Shown: piece after piece, positions 1 to 6,414 of the stretch
How the letters are laid out: each line of letters opens with the position of its first letter
Position numbering within the stretch: the first letter of the stretch is position 1
Source of the DNA: JAYVIQ01 sp043770215
GTDB lineage: Bacteria > Bacteroidota > Bacteroidia > Cytophagales > JAAEPT01
Length of the DNA stretch: 8,341 bases
Direction: 5' to 3'
NCBI GenBank assembly: GCA_043770215.1
Contig: JAYVIQ010000115.1
Span: 1 to 8,341, forward strand
Program-made: the position numbers and the translations under genes
The notes under the pieces: model-generated
Database searches by the model: none
Seen by the model: the letters and a program-made list of their open reading frames with translations, nothing else
Told to the model about the DNA's origin: nothing

Positions 1-1
1 A

Positions 2-58
2 AGAGCTAAAGGAAGAAAAAAATTGAGCGTTTCTGACGAAATCAGAACTAGAAAATAA
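2..58 (+). CDS. rpmH: Ribosomal protein L34, C-terminal end (partial)
   Basis: Reading from base 2, eighteen codons run to TAA at 56-58 and give RAKGRKKLSVSDEIRTRK. This is the very basic tail of bacterial L34 (bL34): the RRAKGRKKL segment is a family hallmark, and a short polar extension ending in basic residues is common in Bacteroidota. L34 is a small basic protein of the large ribosomal subunit. The start lies outside the window. The stop is only 32 bases before the rnpA start, which fits the almost universal rpmH-rnpA gene pair. The fragment is short, but family identity plus neighbour make the call secure. Confidence 0.92.
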   Translation, partial: RAKGRKKLSVSDEIRTRK

Positions 59-90
59 TTATTGCCTTTACGGGCTCTTTGTAAAATAGA

Positions 91-438
91 ATGAGCCAAA
101 CTTTTTCTAAACAAGAAAGAATTTTCAAAAAAAAAGAAATACAGGAGCTTTTTTCCAAAGGCTCCTCTTTTTATTTATACCCCTTTTCTGTAAAACTTAC
201 ACAAACTACACTTTCTAACCAAAACGCAGTATTGATTTCGGTTTCTAAAAGACTGTACAAAAGAGCTGTGGACAGAAACTTAATTAAACGTAGAATAAAA
301 GAAGCGTACCGTTTAAATAAGTTTACTTTAGAAAAATCAAGTTTTCGCATTGCATTTATTTACACATCTAAAAAGCAGCATGATTTTAGCTTTATTGAAG
401 AAAAAATGATAAAAATTCTTCAAAAAATTAATGCTTAG
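91..438 (+). CDS. rnpA: Ribonuclease P protein component
   Basis: This is the protein subunit of RNase P, which assists the catalytic RNA (rnpB, not in this window) in trimming the 5' leader of pre-tRNA. The 115-residue length is normal. The start has the usual form, with FSKQERIFKKKEIQELFSKG (residues 5-24) matching the region in which RnpA proteins recognise substrate leader. The diagnostic RNR segment is at about residues 59-74 (AVDRNLIKRRIKEAYR), a basic helix that contacts the RNA. The ATG at 91 follows an A-rich stretch with no Shine-Dalgarno sequence, as is usual in Bacteroidota. It sits directly after rpmH, and the two are probably co-transcribed. Nothing is missing from the core. Confidence 0.96.
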   Translation: MSQTFSKQERIFKKKEIQELFSKGSSFYLYPFSVKLTQTTLSNQNAVLISVSKRLYKRAVDRNLIKRRIKEAYRLNKFTLEKSSFRIAFIYTSKKQHDFSFIEEKMIKILQKINA

Positions 439-481
439 ATTCATTTTTTTAATGTTTATTTAAATTGTAGGTAGAATGTTT

Positions 482-511
482 ATGCCATAATTGATAGTAC
501 AAATGCCATAA
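482..511 (+). repeat. Pair of 9-base direct repeats upstream of the protease gene
   Basis: ATGCCATAA occurs at 482-490 and again at 503-511, 21 bases apart, so the copies would lie on the same face of the helix. A second overlapping pair, AATGTTTAT, occurs at 451-459 and 475-483. They sit in the gap between rnpA and the S41 protease gene, and the second ATGCCATAA copy lies inside the spacer of the putative promoter at 491-522. A regulator site is possible; chance similarity in AT-rich sequence cannot be excluded. Confidence 0.35.
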
Positions 512-522
512 AATTAGCTTTT
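491..522 (+). promoter_or_regulatory. Possible Bacteroidota-type promoter for the S41 protease gene
   Basis: A TTG at 491-493 and TAGCTTTT at 515-522 are separated by 21 bases. This resembles the Bacteroidota sigma-A consensus (TTTG, about 19-21 bases, TAnnTTTG) except for the last base of the -7 element. Transcription would then start near 528, leaving a leader of about 60 bases before the ATG at 587. That would place the TTG at 527 at the transcription start, which argues against it as a start codon. Confidence 0.3.
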
Positions 523-586
523 TGGATTGAAAAACAATATATTTAAGTACTATAAACTAGAGCCCTTTGGCTATAAGGTATTAAAT

Positions 587-2239
587 ATGCAAAAAGTAAG
601 AAATAAAATATTCATTTGTTTAAGTTTAATAGCAACACCTCTGTTGCTATCTTTAGATGATCCAGACCAACGCTATTTTGACATTTCTAAAAATATGGAA
701 ATTTTTAGTTCTGTATACGCAGAAATAAATAGGTCTTATGTAGATGACGTAAACCCAAACCAACTTATGCGTATAGGCATAGATGCTATGCTAAAAAGTT
801 TAGACCCATACACAAATTATTTCCCTCAGGAAGATATAGAGGATTTTCAACTCATACACACTGGCGAATACGGTGGTGTTGGAGCATTGGTAGGTTCTAG
901 AGAAGGTAAACTTTTGATTTTAATGCCTTACGAGGGCTTTCCTGCGCAAGTAGCTGGATTAAAAATAGGCGATGAAATCATAAAAATTGATGGTTTGAAT
1001 GTAATTGGGAAAACAGTAAATGATTTATCTAGTTTTTTAAAAGGAGAAGCAGGATCCTCTGTAGAAATAAGTATAAAACGAACCGGAACTACTGAACTAC
1101 TTAACTTTGTCATTACAAGAGAAAAAGTAACTATAGAAAACGTGCCTTATTCTGGCATGGTTACTGAAGAAATTGGATATCTAAAACTAAATACTTTTAC
1201 AGCAAAAGCAGCAGAAAATGTACTTACAGCTGTAAATAACTTAAAATCTAAAGGCGCAAAAAAGATTATTTTTGATCTGAGAGGCAATGGAGGTGGATTA
1301 TTAGATGAAGCCATAAAAATATGTAACATTTTTATATCCAAAAATATAGAAGTGGTAAGTACTAGGGGTAAACTAAAAGAATGGAACAAAACATATTTCA
1401 CTTCTAAATCTCCAAGCCATGAAAAAATACCTATAGCCGTTTTAGTAGACGAACACTCTGCCTCTGCTTCTGAAATTGTTTCTGGAGTATTACAAGATTA
1501 TGATAGAGCCATAGTAATAGGCAATAAAACCTACGGCAAAGGATTAGTACAAGGCACCATGCAAACAGATCATGGGTCTAACGTAAAAGTAACTGTTGCA
1601 AAATATTACATCCCAAGCGGCCGCTGTATTCAAGCCTTAGATTATAGCCAGAAAGATAAAAATGGCAGACCCATTAAATTACCAGATAGTTTGCTTGTAA
1701 CTTTTAAAACAGCCAATGGACGTAAAGTATTGGACGGAAACGGCATATATCCTGATATAGAAGTAAAGCTTGATAGTGAACCCGCTGTTTTACAAAATTT
1801 AATTAAGAAAAACTTACTTTTTGATTACGCCAATGAATATGTTCTTTTGCACGAAAAAATAGCAGATGCACGCAAATTTGATTGCTCAAATGAATACAAA
1901 AATTTTATTTCTTGGTTAGAAAAGAAAAATTTTAGTTTTGAGGTAAAGTCTGATTTAGCGCTAAAGCAATTTAGAGAAATTTTAGCTTCTGAAGGCATAG
2001 AGCATAATTTAGAGTCTGCACTAAACACCCTAAGCAAAGATTTAAACAATGCTAAGTCTAATGATTTATTAGAATTTAAAACTATGATTAATGAAGAAAT
2101 AGAAAGAGAAATTGCCGCTAGGTACTATTTAGAAAAAGGAATTACAGAAGCTACTTTTGATGACGATAAGGTGTTGTTAAAAGCAATAGAAATACTTAGT
2201 AATCAAACAAAATATACACAGCTTTTAAGTGGGAATTAG
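587..2239 (+). CDS. S41 family carboxy-terminal processing protease with PDZ domain
   Basis: This is a C-terminal processing protease (Prc/CtpA family) that trims or degrades proteins outside the cytoplasm. I place the start at the ATG at 587 (550 residues), because this yields a basic N-terminus followed at once by a hydrophobic signal or anchor (IFICLSLIATPLLLSL). The frame is open upstream to a TTG at 527, which would bury that signal. Numbering from 587, a PDZ domain covers about residues 90-180 (GGVGALVG at 96-103), and the S41 core follows with DLRGNGGG at 230-237. The serine/lysine dyad is complete: Ser293 in SASASEIV and Lys318 in YGKGLVQ, 25 residues apart as in E. coli Prc, with Gln322 four residues on. 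A charged, largely helical tail of about 150 residues follows. The coding end overlaps the next gene by 11 bases. Confidence 0.93.
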   Translation: MQKVRNKIFICLSLIATPLLLSLDDPDQRYFDISKNMEIFSSVYAEINRSYVDDVNPNQLMRIGIDAMLKSLDPYTNYFPQEDIEDFQLIHTGEYGGVGALVGSREGKLLILMPYEGFPAQVAGLKIGDEIIKIDGLNVIGKTVNDLSSFLKGEAGSSVEISIKRTGTTELLNFVITREKVTIENVPYSGMVTEEIGYLKLNTFTAKAAENVLTAVNNLKSKGAKKIIFDLRGNGGGLLDEAIKICNIFISKNIEVVSTRGKLKEWNKTYFTSKSPSHEKIPIAVLVDEHSASASEIVSGVLQDYDRAIVIGNKTYGKGLVQGTMQTDHGSNVKVTVAKYYIPSGRCIQALDYSQKDKNGRPIKLPDSLLVTFKTANGRKVLDGNGIYPDIEVKLDSEPAVLQNLIKKNLLFDYANEYVLLHEKIADARKFDCSNEYKNFISWLEKKNFSFEVKSDLALKQFREILASEGIEHNLESALNTLSKDLNNAKSNDLLEFKTMINEEIEREIAARYYLEKGITEATFDDDKVLLKAIEILSNQTKYTQLLSGN

Positions 2240-3041
2240 TCTAGAGTTCTACTTTTATTTAGTCATTGCTGGTATTTTCGGTGGTGTGCTAGCAGGCTTA
2301 TACGGCATAGGAGGCGGATTGTTATACACCTTCATCCTCCCTCCTTTTTTTGCATTTTTTCCATCATATTCTTTAGGATCAGCTTTTGTCATTGCAAACT
2401 CTTTTGTTGGTGTATTCTTCGCTGCCCTTTCTAGTAGTATAAAACTTTATAAAGACAAAGAAATTCCATTTAAAGAAGTCTGTATAGCAGGTATTTTTGC
2501 TGTTGTCTCTTCACTATTAGCGCACCACTATATTGTTAGTCAAAAATGGTATTCAATGACTATTTTTAGGGTAATTATTGTGTCACTTATTCTATTTATG
2601 GTAGCAAATCTTTTTATAAAACAAAAAAATAAACCCTTTGGCTCTCCCAAAAATAAAGATATGCCCTTGGTTGGTTTTTTTGGTGGATTCATTGCTGCTC
2701 TATCTGGCTTTGGTGGTGGAATAGTTATGGTTCCAATGATGCTAAGTATAGGAGGTTATGAGATAAGAAAAGCAAAAAATATTTCTTTAGGTGTTATAGT
2801 CATGGTCTCTGGTGTCATAGTTGTACGCTCATTGTTTGAACCATCTATTCCTGCTCTAGGTACTATTGGCTATATAATACCTTCTATTTGTTTGCCTATA
2901 ATTGTTGGCACATTTATCGGTGGGCCACTAGGTGTAATTGCATCTAAAAAAATAAAAGATAAAAAATTACTGTATTCTTATTTAACTTTGTTGCTTGGGC
3001 TAATGATTTACTATAGTTATACTATTATAAATGATTTATAG
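2229..3041 (+). CDS. TauE/SafE (TSUP) family membrane transporter
   Basis: A polytopic inner-membrane protein of 270 residues, normal for the TSUP family (formerly DUF81). Members export or import small organosulfur or carboxylate anions such as sulfite, sulfoacetate or sulfolactate. The substrate here cannot be read from the sequence. The family's internal duplication is clear: GVLAGLYGIGGG at about residues 19-30 is echoed by GGFIAALSGFGGGIVMVPMM at 152-171, each opening one half of about four hydrophobic segments, with a basic cytoplasmic loop between them (131-144). The GTG at 2229 is the only standard start codon before the first membrane segment, so translation begins inside the end of the protease gene. 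The 11-base overlap implies translational coupling, but a functional link between the two proteins is not established. Confidence 0.88.
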   Translation: MGISLEFYFYLVIAGIFGGVLAGLYGIGGGLLYTFILPPFFAFFPSYSLGSAFVIANSFVGVFFAALSSSIKLYKDKEIPFKEVCIAGIFAVVSSLLAHHYIVSQKWYSMTIFRVIIVSLILFMVANLFIKQKNKPFGSPKNKDMPLVGFFGGFIAALSGFGGGIVMVPMMLSIGGYEIRKAKNISLGVIVMVSGVIVVRSLFEPSIPALGTIGYIIPSICLPIIVGTFIGGPLGVIASKKIKDKKLLYSYLTLLLGLMIYYSYTIINDL

Positions 3042-3190
3042 CTATAAAATTCAGTTCAAATACTTCATCAGTAATAAAAACAATAAAAAACACTATCGTT
3101 AATAGATGGACAAGTTTAGAATGAGGCATGAAACAAAACCTAATCTAACATCTAAGCCTTATAATGGGTAAAGAAGAGCTCTAGTTAAAT

Positions 3191-3880
3191 ATGAATAAAA
3201 TGATACATATTCTCTGCATAGAAACCTCAGAAAACAAATGTTCTATTGCTTTATCTACAGATGGGCAATGCACATACTATTCAGAAAAAAACGAAGAACA
3301 AAGTCATGCAAAATTGCTCACTCTCATGATTGGGGAATTGATGGATAAAAACAGACTAAACTATACAGATTTAGATGCTGTATGTGTTGTAGCTGGGCCA
3401 GGCTCATATACAGGTTTGCGTATTGGATTATCTACCGCAAAAGGAATTTGTTGGGTAAATGACACCCCACTTTTAAGCCTTACAAGTACAGAGGTTATAG
3501 TAGAAGAAAGCAAACAAAAAAAACCAAACTTTGATATTTACATAGCCTCTTTAGATGCTCGTAGAAATGAAGTTTTTATGGCTGTTTTTGACTCTGAAAA
3601 AGAATTAGAAATTACAAAACCGGTTGTTTTGGACCAAGACCCATTACAAAAGTACAAAGGCAAAAGCATATTTATAGCTGGAAGCGGAGCTACTAAGTTT
3701 TTACCTTTTAATAGAGATGGAATAGAAACAGATTCTGAAATAGTCCCTAACGCAAAACACATGTGCAACAAAGCCTACAAAAAATTTCTTTCTAACATGG
3801 TAGAAGACTTAGTATACTTTGAACCAAAATATTTCAAAGCGGTTTACACCACAGTATCCACAAAAAAAATATTTAGCTAA
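3191..3880 (+). CDS. tsaB: tRNA threonylcarbamoyladenosine biosynthesis protein TsaB
   Basis: TsaB is an inactive ASKHA-fold paralogue of TsaD that forms the TsaD-TsaB-TsaE complex, which attaches threonylcarbamoyl to A37 of ANN-decoding tRNAs (t6A) in the cytoplasm. At 229 residues its length is typical. Visible hallmarks are ILCIETSENKCSIALS (7-22), the SHAKLL segment (38-43), GPGSYTGLRIGLSTAKG (69-85), the strongest family signature, and LDARRNEVF (121-129). The C-terminal FEPKYFKAVYTT resembles the usual PxYL ending. The ATG at 3191 is preferred; another ATG three codons later would cost nothing structurally. Its stop overlaps the next start (TAATG at 3878-3882), so it heads a coupled three-gene unit. 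About 150 bases of spacer separate it from the transporter gene, enough for its own promoter, though I see no clear consensus there. Confidence 0.93.
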   Translation: MNKMIHILCIETSENKCSIALSTDGQCTYYSEKNEEQSHAKLLTLMIGELMDKNRLNYTDLDAVCVVAGPGSYTGLRIGLSTAKGICWVNDTPLLSLTSTEVIVEESKQKKPNFDIYIASLDARRNEVFMAVFDSEKELEITKPVVLDQDPLQKYKGKSIFIAGSGATKFLPFNRDGIETDSEIVPNAKHMCNKAYKKFLSNMVEDLVYFEPKYFKAVYTTVSTKKIFS

Positions 3881-4386
3881 TGGAAGAGATAATAAACAAA
3901 GTAAGCGAAAGCAAAATTATTAGTTTTGATATGGAAGAAGTACTTCCAAAAGAAAATGAAATACTTGTTTTTGATTTAAGTCCGTTTTTGTTTCAAGGAA
4001 TTGTGCTGAAAGAAAAAGAATTTAGACAATCACTTAAAACTTTTAATTGGGAACCATATAGAGAAAACGCTGTCTTGGTATTATGCTCCACAGATGCTAT
4101 AGTACCTATCTGGGCATATATGTTGGTTTCTACTTATTTACAAGATGTTAGAGCAATGTATTCTACTAGTAAAGAAGACATCTATTTAACAATGCTAAGA
4201 AATGCAGTTCAAAAACTAAATACAAGTACAGTACTTGAAGATAGACCCATTGTAATAAAAGGGTGCTCTAACATTCCATTTAAAGAAAGTTTATATTTAG
4301 AAACCACAAAACTATTTTTGCCATTAGCAAAAAGCATTATGTATGGTGAACCTTGTAGTACTGTACCCATTTTTAAACGCAAATAA
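3880..4386 (+). CDS. DUF2480 family protein
   Basis: A 168-residue cytoplasmic protein of the DUF2480 family, known to me as a conserved Bacteroidota protein with no assigned biochemical role. Family landmarks are an N-terminal EIINKVSESKIISFDMEE segment, FDLSPFLFQGIVLKEKEFR (31-49), CSTDAIVPIWAYM (69-81), KGCSNIP (127-133) and a C-terminal PLAKSIMYGEPCSTVPIFKR (148-167). Cys69, Cys129 and Cys159 all fall inside these landmarks, which could mean a metal- or redox-linked role; that is inference only. There is no signal peptide or membrane segment. Its start shares one base with the tsaB stop, and its stop directly abuts the mgsA start, so all three are very likely one transcript with coupled translation. 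The start is fixed by that junction. Confidence 0.88.
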   Translation: MEEIINKVSESKIISFDMEEVLPKENEILVFDLSPFLFQGIVLKEKEFRQSLKTFNWEPYRENAVLVLCSTDAIVPIWAYMLVSTYLQDVRAMYSTSKEDIYLTMLRNAVQKLNTSTVLEDRPIVIKGCSNIPFKESLYLETTKLFLPLAKSIMYGEPCSTVPIFKRK

Positions 4387-4830
4387 ATGACCTATTTACT
4401 AGAAAAACACAAAAGGATAGCTTTGGTAGCTCACGACAACCAAAAAAATGAATTGATAGAATGGGCATTGAAAAACAAATCTATACTAGCAAAGCACCAA
4501 TTATTTGCAACTGGTACAACTGGAAAACTATTAGAAGAAGCTTTAGACGCAAAAGTGACTAAGTTTATGAGCGGACCTTTAGGGGGTGATCAACAAATAG
4601 GTGCTGCCATAGCTACTAGAGAATTGGACATCCTTATTTTTTTCTGGGACCCAATGTCTGCACAACCACATGAGCCAGATATACGGGCATTATTGCGTTT
4701 GGGTGTGCTTTGGAACATACCCATTGCATCTAACACATCTACAGCTGACTTTTTGATTCGCTCGCCACTAATGAATGAATCTTATACTATCTTAGAAAAA
4801 GATTATACAAGCTACATAAACAGAACATAG
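4387..4830 (+). CDS. mgsA: Methylglyoxal synthase
   Basis: This enzyme converts dihydroxyacetone phosphate to methylglyoxal and phosphate, a bypass of lower glycolysis that relieves sugar-phosphate build-up when phosphate is short. The 147-residue length matches the family. The sequence follows E. coli MgsA closely: IALVAHD (11-17), ATGTTGKLLEEA (41-52), the catalytic SGPLGGDQQIGA (62-73) and FFWDPMSAQPHEPDIRALLR (85-104). The key residues are all present: His16, the catalytic base Asp68 (E. coli Asp71), His95 (E. coli His98) and Asp98 (E. coli Asp101), plus the phosphate-binding TGTTGK. It begins at the base after the DUF2480 stop codon and is followed by a terminator 12 bases after its own stop, so it ends this operon. 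Confidence 0.96.
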   Translation: MTYLLEKHKRIALVAHDNQKNELIEWALKNKSILAKHQLFATGTTGKLLEEALDAKVTKFMSGPLGGDQQIGAAIATRELDILIFFWDPMSAQPHEPDIRALLRLGVLWNIPIASNTSTADFLIRSPLMNESYTILEKDYTSYINRT

Positions 4831-4841
4831 TCCTTTTAGCC

Positions 4842-4870
4842 ACCTAAAAAAAACCTACTTTTTTTTAGGT
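4842..4870 (+). terminator. Intrinsic terminator after mgsA
   Basis: A perfect 12-bp inverted repeat: ACCTAAAAAAAA at 4842-4853 pairs with TTTTTTTTAGGT at 4859-4870 around a 5-base loop (CCTAC). The stem holds two G-C pairs at its base and is otherwise A-T. The A8 and T8 arms supply a U-run in transcripts of either strand, so it could act in both directions. It lies 12 bases past the mgsA stop. Confidence 0.75.
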
Positions 4871-4989
4871 TTAATGTACTCATAAACCAACATGATTTGA
4901 TAATCATTTATACCAAATTAAGTTCAATTCAAATAATTTAGATACCTATTTCCTTTTATTTATTTCAAAACTTATTTACATTGTTTATA

Positions 4990-4997
4990 TATACTTG
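4990..4997 (+). promoter_or_regulatory. Possible -7 element for the 97-residue protein gene
   Basis: TATACTTG matches the Bacteroidota -7 consensus TAnnTTTG at all but one base and lies 59 bases before the ATG at 5057. I see no good TTTG at the expected distance upstream (the nearest, TTTC at 4963-4966, is 23 bases away), so this is a weak call. A promoter is nevertheless needed here, because the gene stands alone after a terminator. Confidence 0.3.
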
Positions 4998-5056
4998 AAC
5001 AACCTTTTATGAAAGCAAGAGTATAAAACATAGAGTGTATTTTAAAATAGAGCGTT

Positions 5057-5350
5057 ATGGAAAATCAAGTAAAAACACACATAGACAAAAGCATTATTGC
5101 AGGATTGTCTTTTTCTAAAGAAGACGTATTAAAATCTCAAGAAGAAAAAAACATTAGAAGTTGGAAACTAAATAGAGCGCTACAAGTGGGGAATAATTAT
5201 AAAACACATGTAAATTTGGTTTTCATAGACAGTAATAATATGATTTATACTACTGAACTAACTGTATGGGCAGTTACAGAAGAGCAAGTTGTTCTTAAAG
5301 GTACTATGATGGTACCTATACATAGTGTCTTGGATGTAGAAGGGGTGTAA
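5057..5350 (+). CDS. Small conserved-looking cytoplasmic protein of unknown function
   Basis: A 97-residue protein with no signal peptide and no membrane segment. I cannot name a family. The N-terminal half looks helical and charged (IAGLSFSKEDVLKSQEEKN, then RSWKLNRALQVGNNYKTHV). The second half looks like a small beta-sheet (VNLVFIDSNNMIYTTELTV, EEQVVLKGTMMVPIHSVLDV). This alternation and the even composition make it a convincing real gene. It is monocistronic: the mgsA terminator lies before it and a strong terminator begins 30 bases after it. That independence suggests its own regulation, and a small helix-plus-sheet fold would suit a regulatory or binding protein; both points are inference. 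The ATG at 5057 is the first in frame after the promoter-like region. Confidence 0.75.
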   Translation: MENQVKTHIDKSIIAGLSFSKEDVLKSQEEKNIRSWKLNRALQVGNNYKTHVNLVFIDSNNMIYTTELTVWAVTEEQVVLKGTMMVPIHSVLDVEGV

Positions 5351-5380
5351 TTATTAAAAATAACAGAAAATAATTTTATT

Positions 5381-5409
5381 AAAGTCCGTCTAAAACGGAC
5401 TTTTTTTTT
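5381..5409 (+). terminator. Intrinsic terminator after the 97-residue protein gene
   Basis: A perfect 9-bp stem, AAAGTCCGT (5381-5389) with ACGGACTTT (5395-5403), closes a 5-base loop (CTAAA). It runs into a T-run that continues to 5409. The GC-rich centre followed by a nine-T tract is a textbook rho-independent terminator on the + strand. Confidence 0.9.
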
Positions 5410-5410
5410 G

Positions 5411-5868
5411 TATGTACTTACCCCCAATTCATTACTATTTTGCTAAGAAAACATTTACACATAAGATGCATAATAGGGCTAGCTTCATTCGGACTAACTA
5501 GAGGTAGCAGAAAAATATTTTTTTTACTACAACTAACTTATGCAAATAGACTTTTGAAAGAACCAAAGGTTTGTATGACAGGCGAAAACGAAGTGGATTA
5601 ATTTATATATTAAAAAGGAATTTAAGGATTGGGGGTTAGCTAAATGAAATAGACCCAAATTATGAACAAGTAGAATACTTAAATCTTACAAAAAAATCAA
5701 ATTTAAGAGAGACTTAGGCAGATTCTTATTCAAACCTTGCAGAGGTAATCTTTTAAAAGAAAATGATTACTTTCTACAACAAAAGATATACTTGTACTAA
5801 AACTAATAACAAACGAAACTTGACATATAGTTAGGGCGTCCCTTTATTGCAGATGAAACAAAAAAACT
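5411..5868. other. 458-base stretch without a convincing gene; possible decayed coding sequence
   Basis: No ORF here has both a plausible start and persuasive composition. The frame ending at TAA 5599-5601 is open from before 5411 but has only TTG-type starts until very late. A second frame is coding-like from 5640 (a reading including EIDPNYEQVEYLNLTKKS) but is cut by TAG at 5715-5717 and TAA at 5754-5756, then stays open to TAG at 5832-5834. That pattern fits an old pseudogene, though I cannot name a parent family. I see no tRNA, no transposase motif and no terminal inverted repeats. An ATG at 5644 is followed after one codon by TAG. Confidence 0.4.
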
Positions 5869-6051
5869 ATGCACAAATTATTTAGAACCTATATTTCAAT
5901 CTTTGCTATTCTACGTTTTACTTATATAAATGCTCAAAAAGTAACCGTAGGCTTTCCTATAAAAGAATCTAAAAACCTACCTTTAGAACAGGTACTAGTA
6001 GCTCCACAAGATTTATATGAGTCTCCTTTACTTGCAATTATTAAGGGATAA
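5869..6051 (+). CDS. Short exported-looking protein, possibly a truncated remnant
   Basis: A 60-residue ORF. The first 22 residues resemble a signal peptide (basic MHKLFR start, hydrophobic middle, ...INA before Gln23), and AQ at the cleavage site is common in Bacteroidota exports. The mature part would be only 38 residues (KVTVGFPIKESKNL, then PLEQVLVAPQDLYESPLL) with ordinary codon composition. I recognise no family. It ends 8 bases before the stop of the oppositely oriented regulator gene, with no terminator hairpin visible between them. It may be a genuine small secreted protein, or the front of a larger exported protein cut off when the adjacent module arrived. The preceding stretch looks decayed, which makes truncation plausible. 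Confidence 0.4.
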   Translation: MHKLFRTYISIFAILRFTYINAQKVTVGFPIKESKNLPLEQVLVAPQDLYESPLLAIIKG

Positions 6052-6059
6052 ATGCATTA

Positions 6060-6395
6060 CTAATTTTTTTCTATTTTTCTCAAACGATCTTCTATCTCTT
6101 CTATTTTTTGTTGGTAATATCGGTTTACAGTTATTTCTCCAATATTTACTCCCATGTAATTATCTCCTGCAAACGTAGGGTTATTTAACAGTATTCTTTC
6201 ATCAAACTCTATAAGTTTGTTCATGTTGGTTTCTAGTGCTTCGGCAATTTTTTGTAGTTTGTCTAGGTTTACACTTACCTCATCTCGCTCTATTTTAGAG
6301 TACCCTGCCACAGACATAGCCAACTTATCTGCCATATATTGCTGACTATAATTTCTTAGCTCCCTAGCTTTTTTTATATTCGAACCTATTTTTAT
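6060..6395 (-). CDS. XRE-type helix-turn-helix regulator; apparent ATA start
   Basis: A small DNA-binding regulator. The nearest ATG (6333-6335) gives 91 residues and would delete the first helix of the domain. The same frame is open upstream and encodes IKIGSNIKKARELRNYSQQY just before it, completing a standard XRE domain: helix 1 in IKKARELR, helix 2 in SQQYMADKLAM, recognition helix in SVAGYSKIERDEV, then VNLDKLQKIAEAL. Related proteins typically begin M-K-I-G, and here that first codon is ATA at 6393-6395, giving 111 residues. No ATG, GTG or TTG lies in frame between 6336 and the next upstream stop. Either AUA is used weakly, or an ATG-to-ATA change has crippled the gene. The C-terminus (YYQQKIEEIEDRLRKIE) is a likely coiled coil for dimerisation. 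It is divergent from the lipoprotein gene, a layout typical of local or self-regulation. Confidence 0.7.
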   Translation of the reverse strand: MKIGSNIKKARELRNYSQQYMADKLAMSVAGYSKIERDEVSVNLDKLQKIAEALETNMNKLIEFDERILLNNPTFAGDNYMGVNIGEITVNRYYQQKIEEIEDRLRKIEKN

Positions 6396-6414
6396 ATACC
6401 TTGTAAGTTGCTAA

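Noticed and set aside
527..586. Upstream extension of the S41 protease to a TTG start
   Set aside because: The extra 20 residues are not signal-like and would bury the hydrophobic N-terminal segment. The TTG coincides with the likely transcription start, while the ATG at 587 gives a normal exported protein.
928..1401. Two - strand open frames (928-1113 and 1147-1401) inside the protease gene
   Set aside because: They overlap the PDZ and S41 core of a complete protease and have shadow-type composition with no motif of their own.
3106..3171. 21-residue basic ORF before tsaB
   Set aside because: It is too short, with no start-site signal, no run of regulatory codons and no hairpin to suggest an attenuator leader. 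It is expected by chance in this gap.
5411..6060. Insertion sequence remnant
   Set aside because: I could find no terminal inverted repeats, target-site duplication or DDE-transposase motif in any frame.
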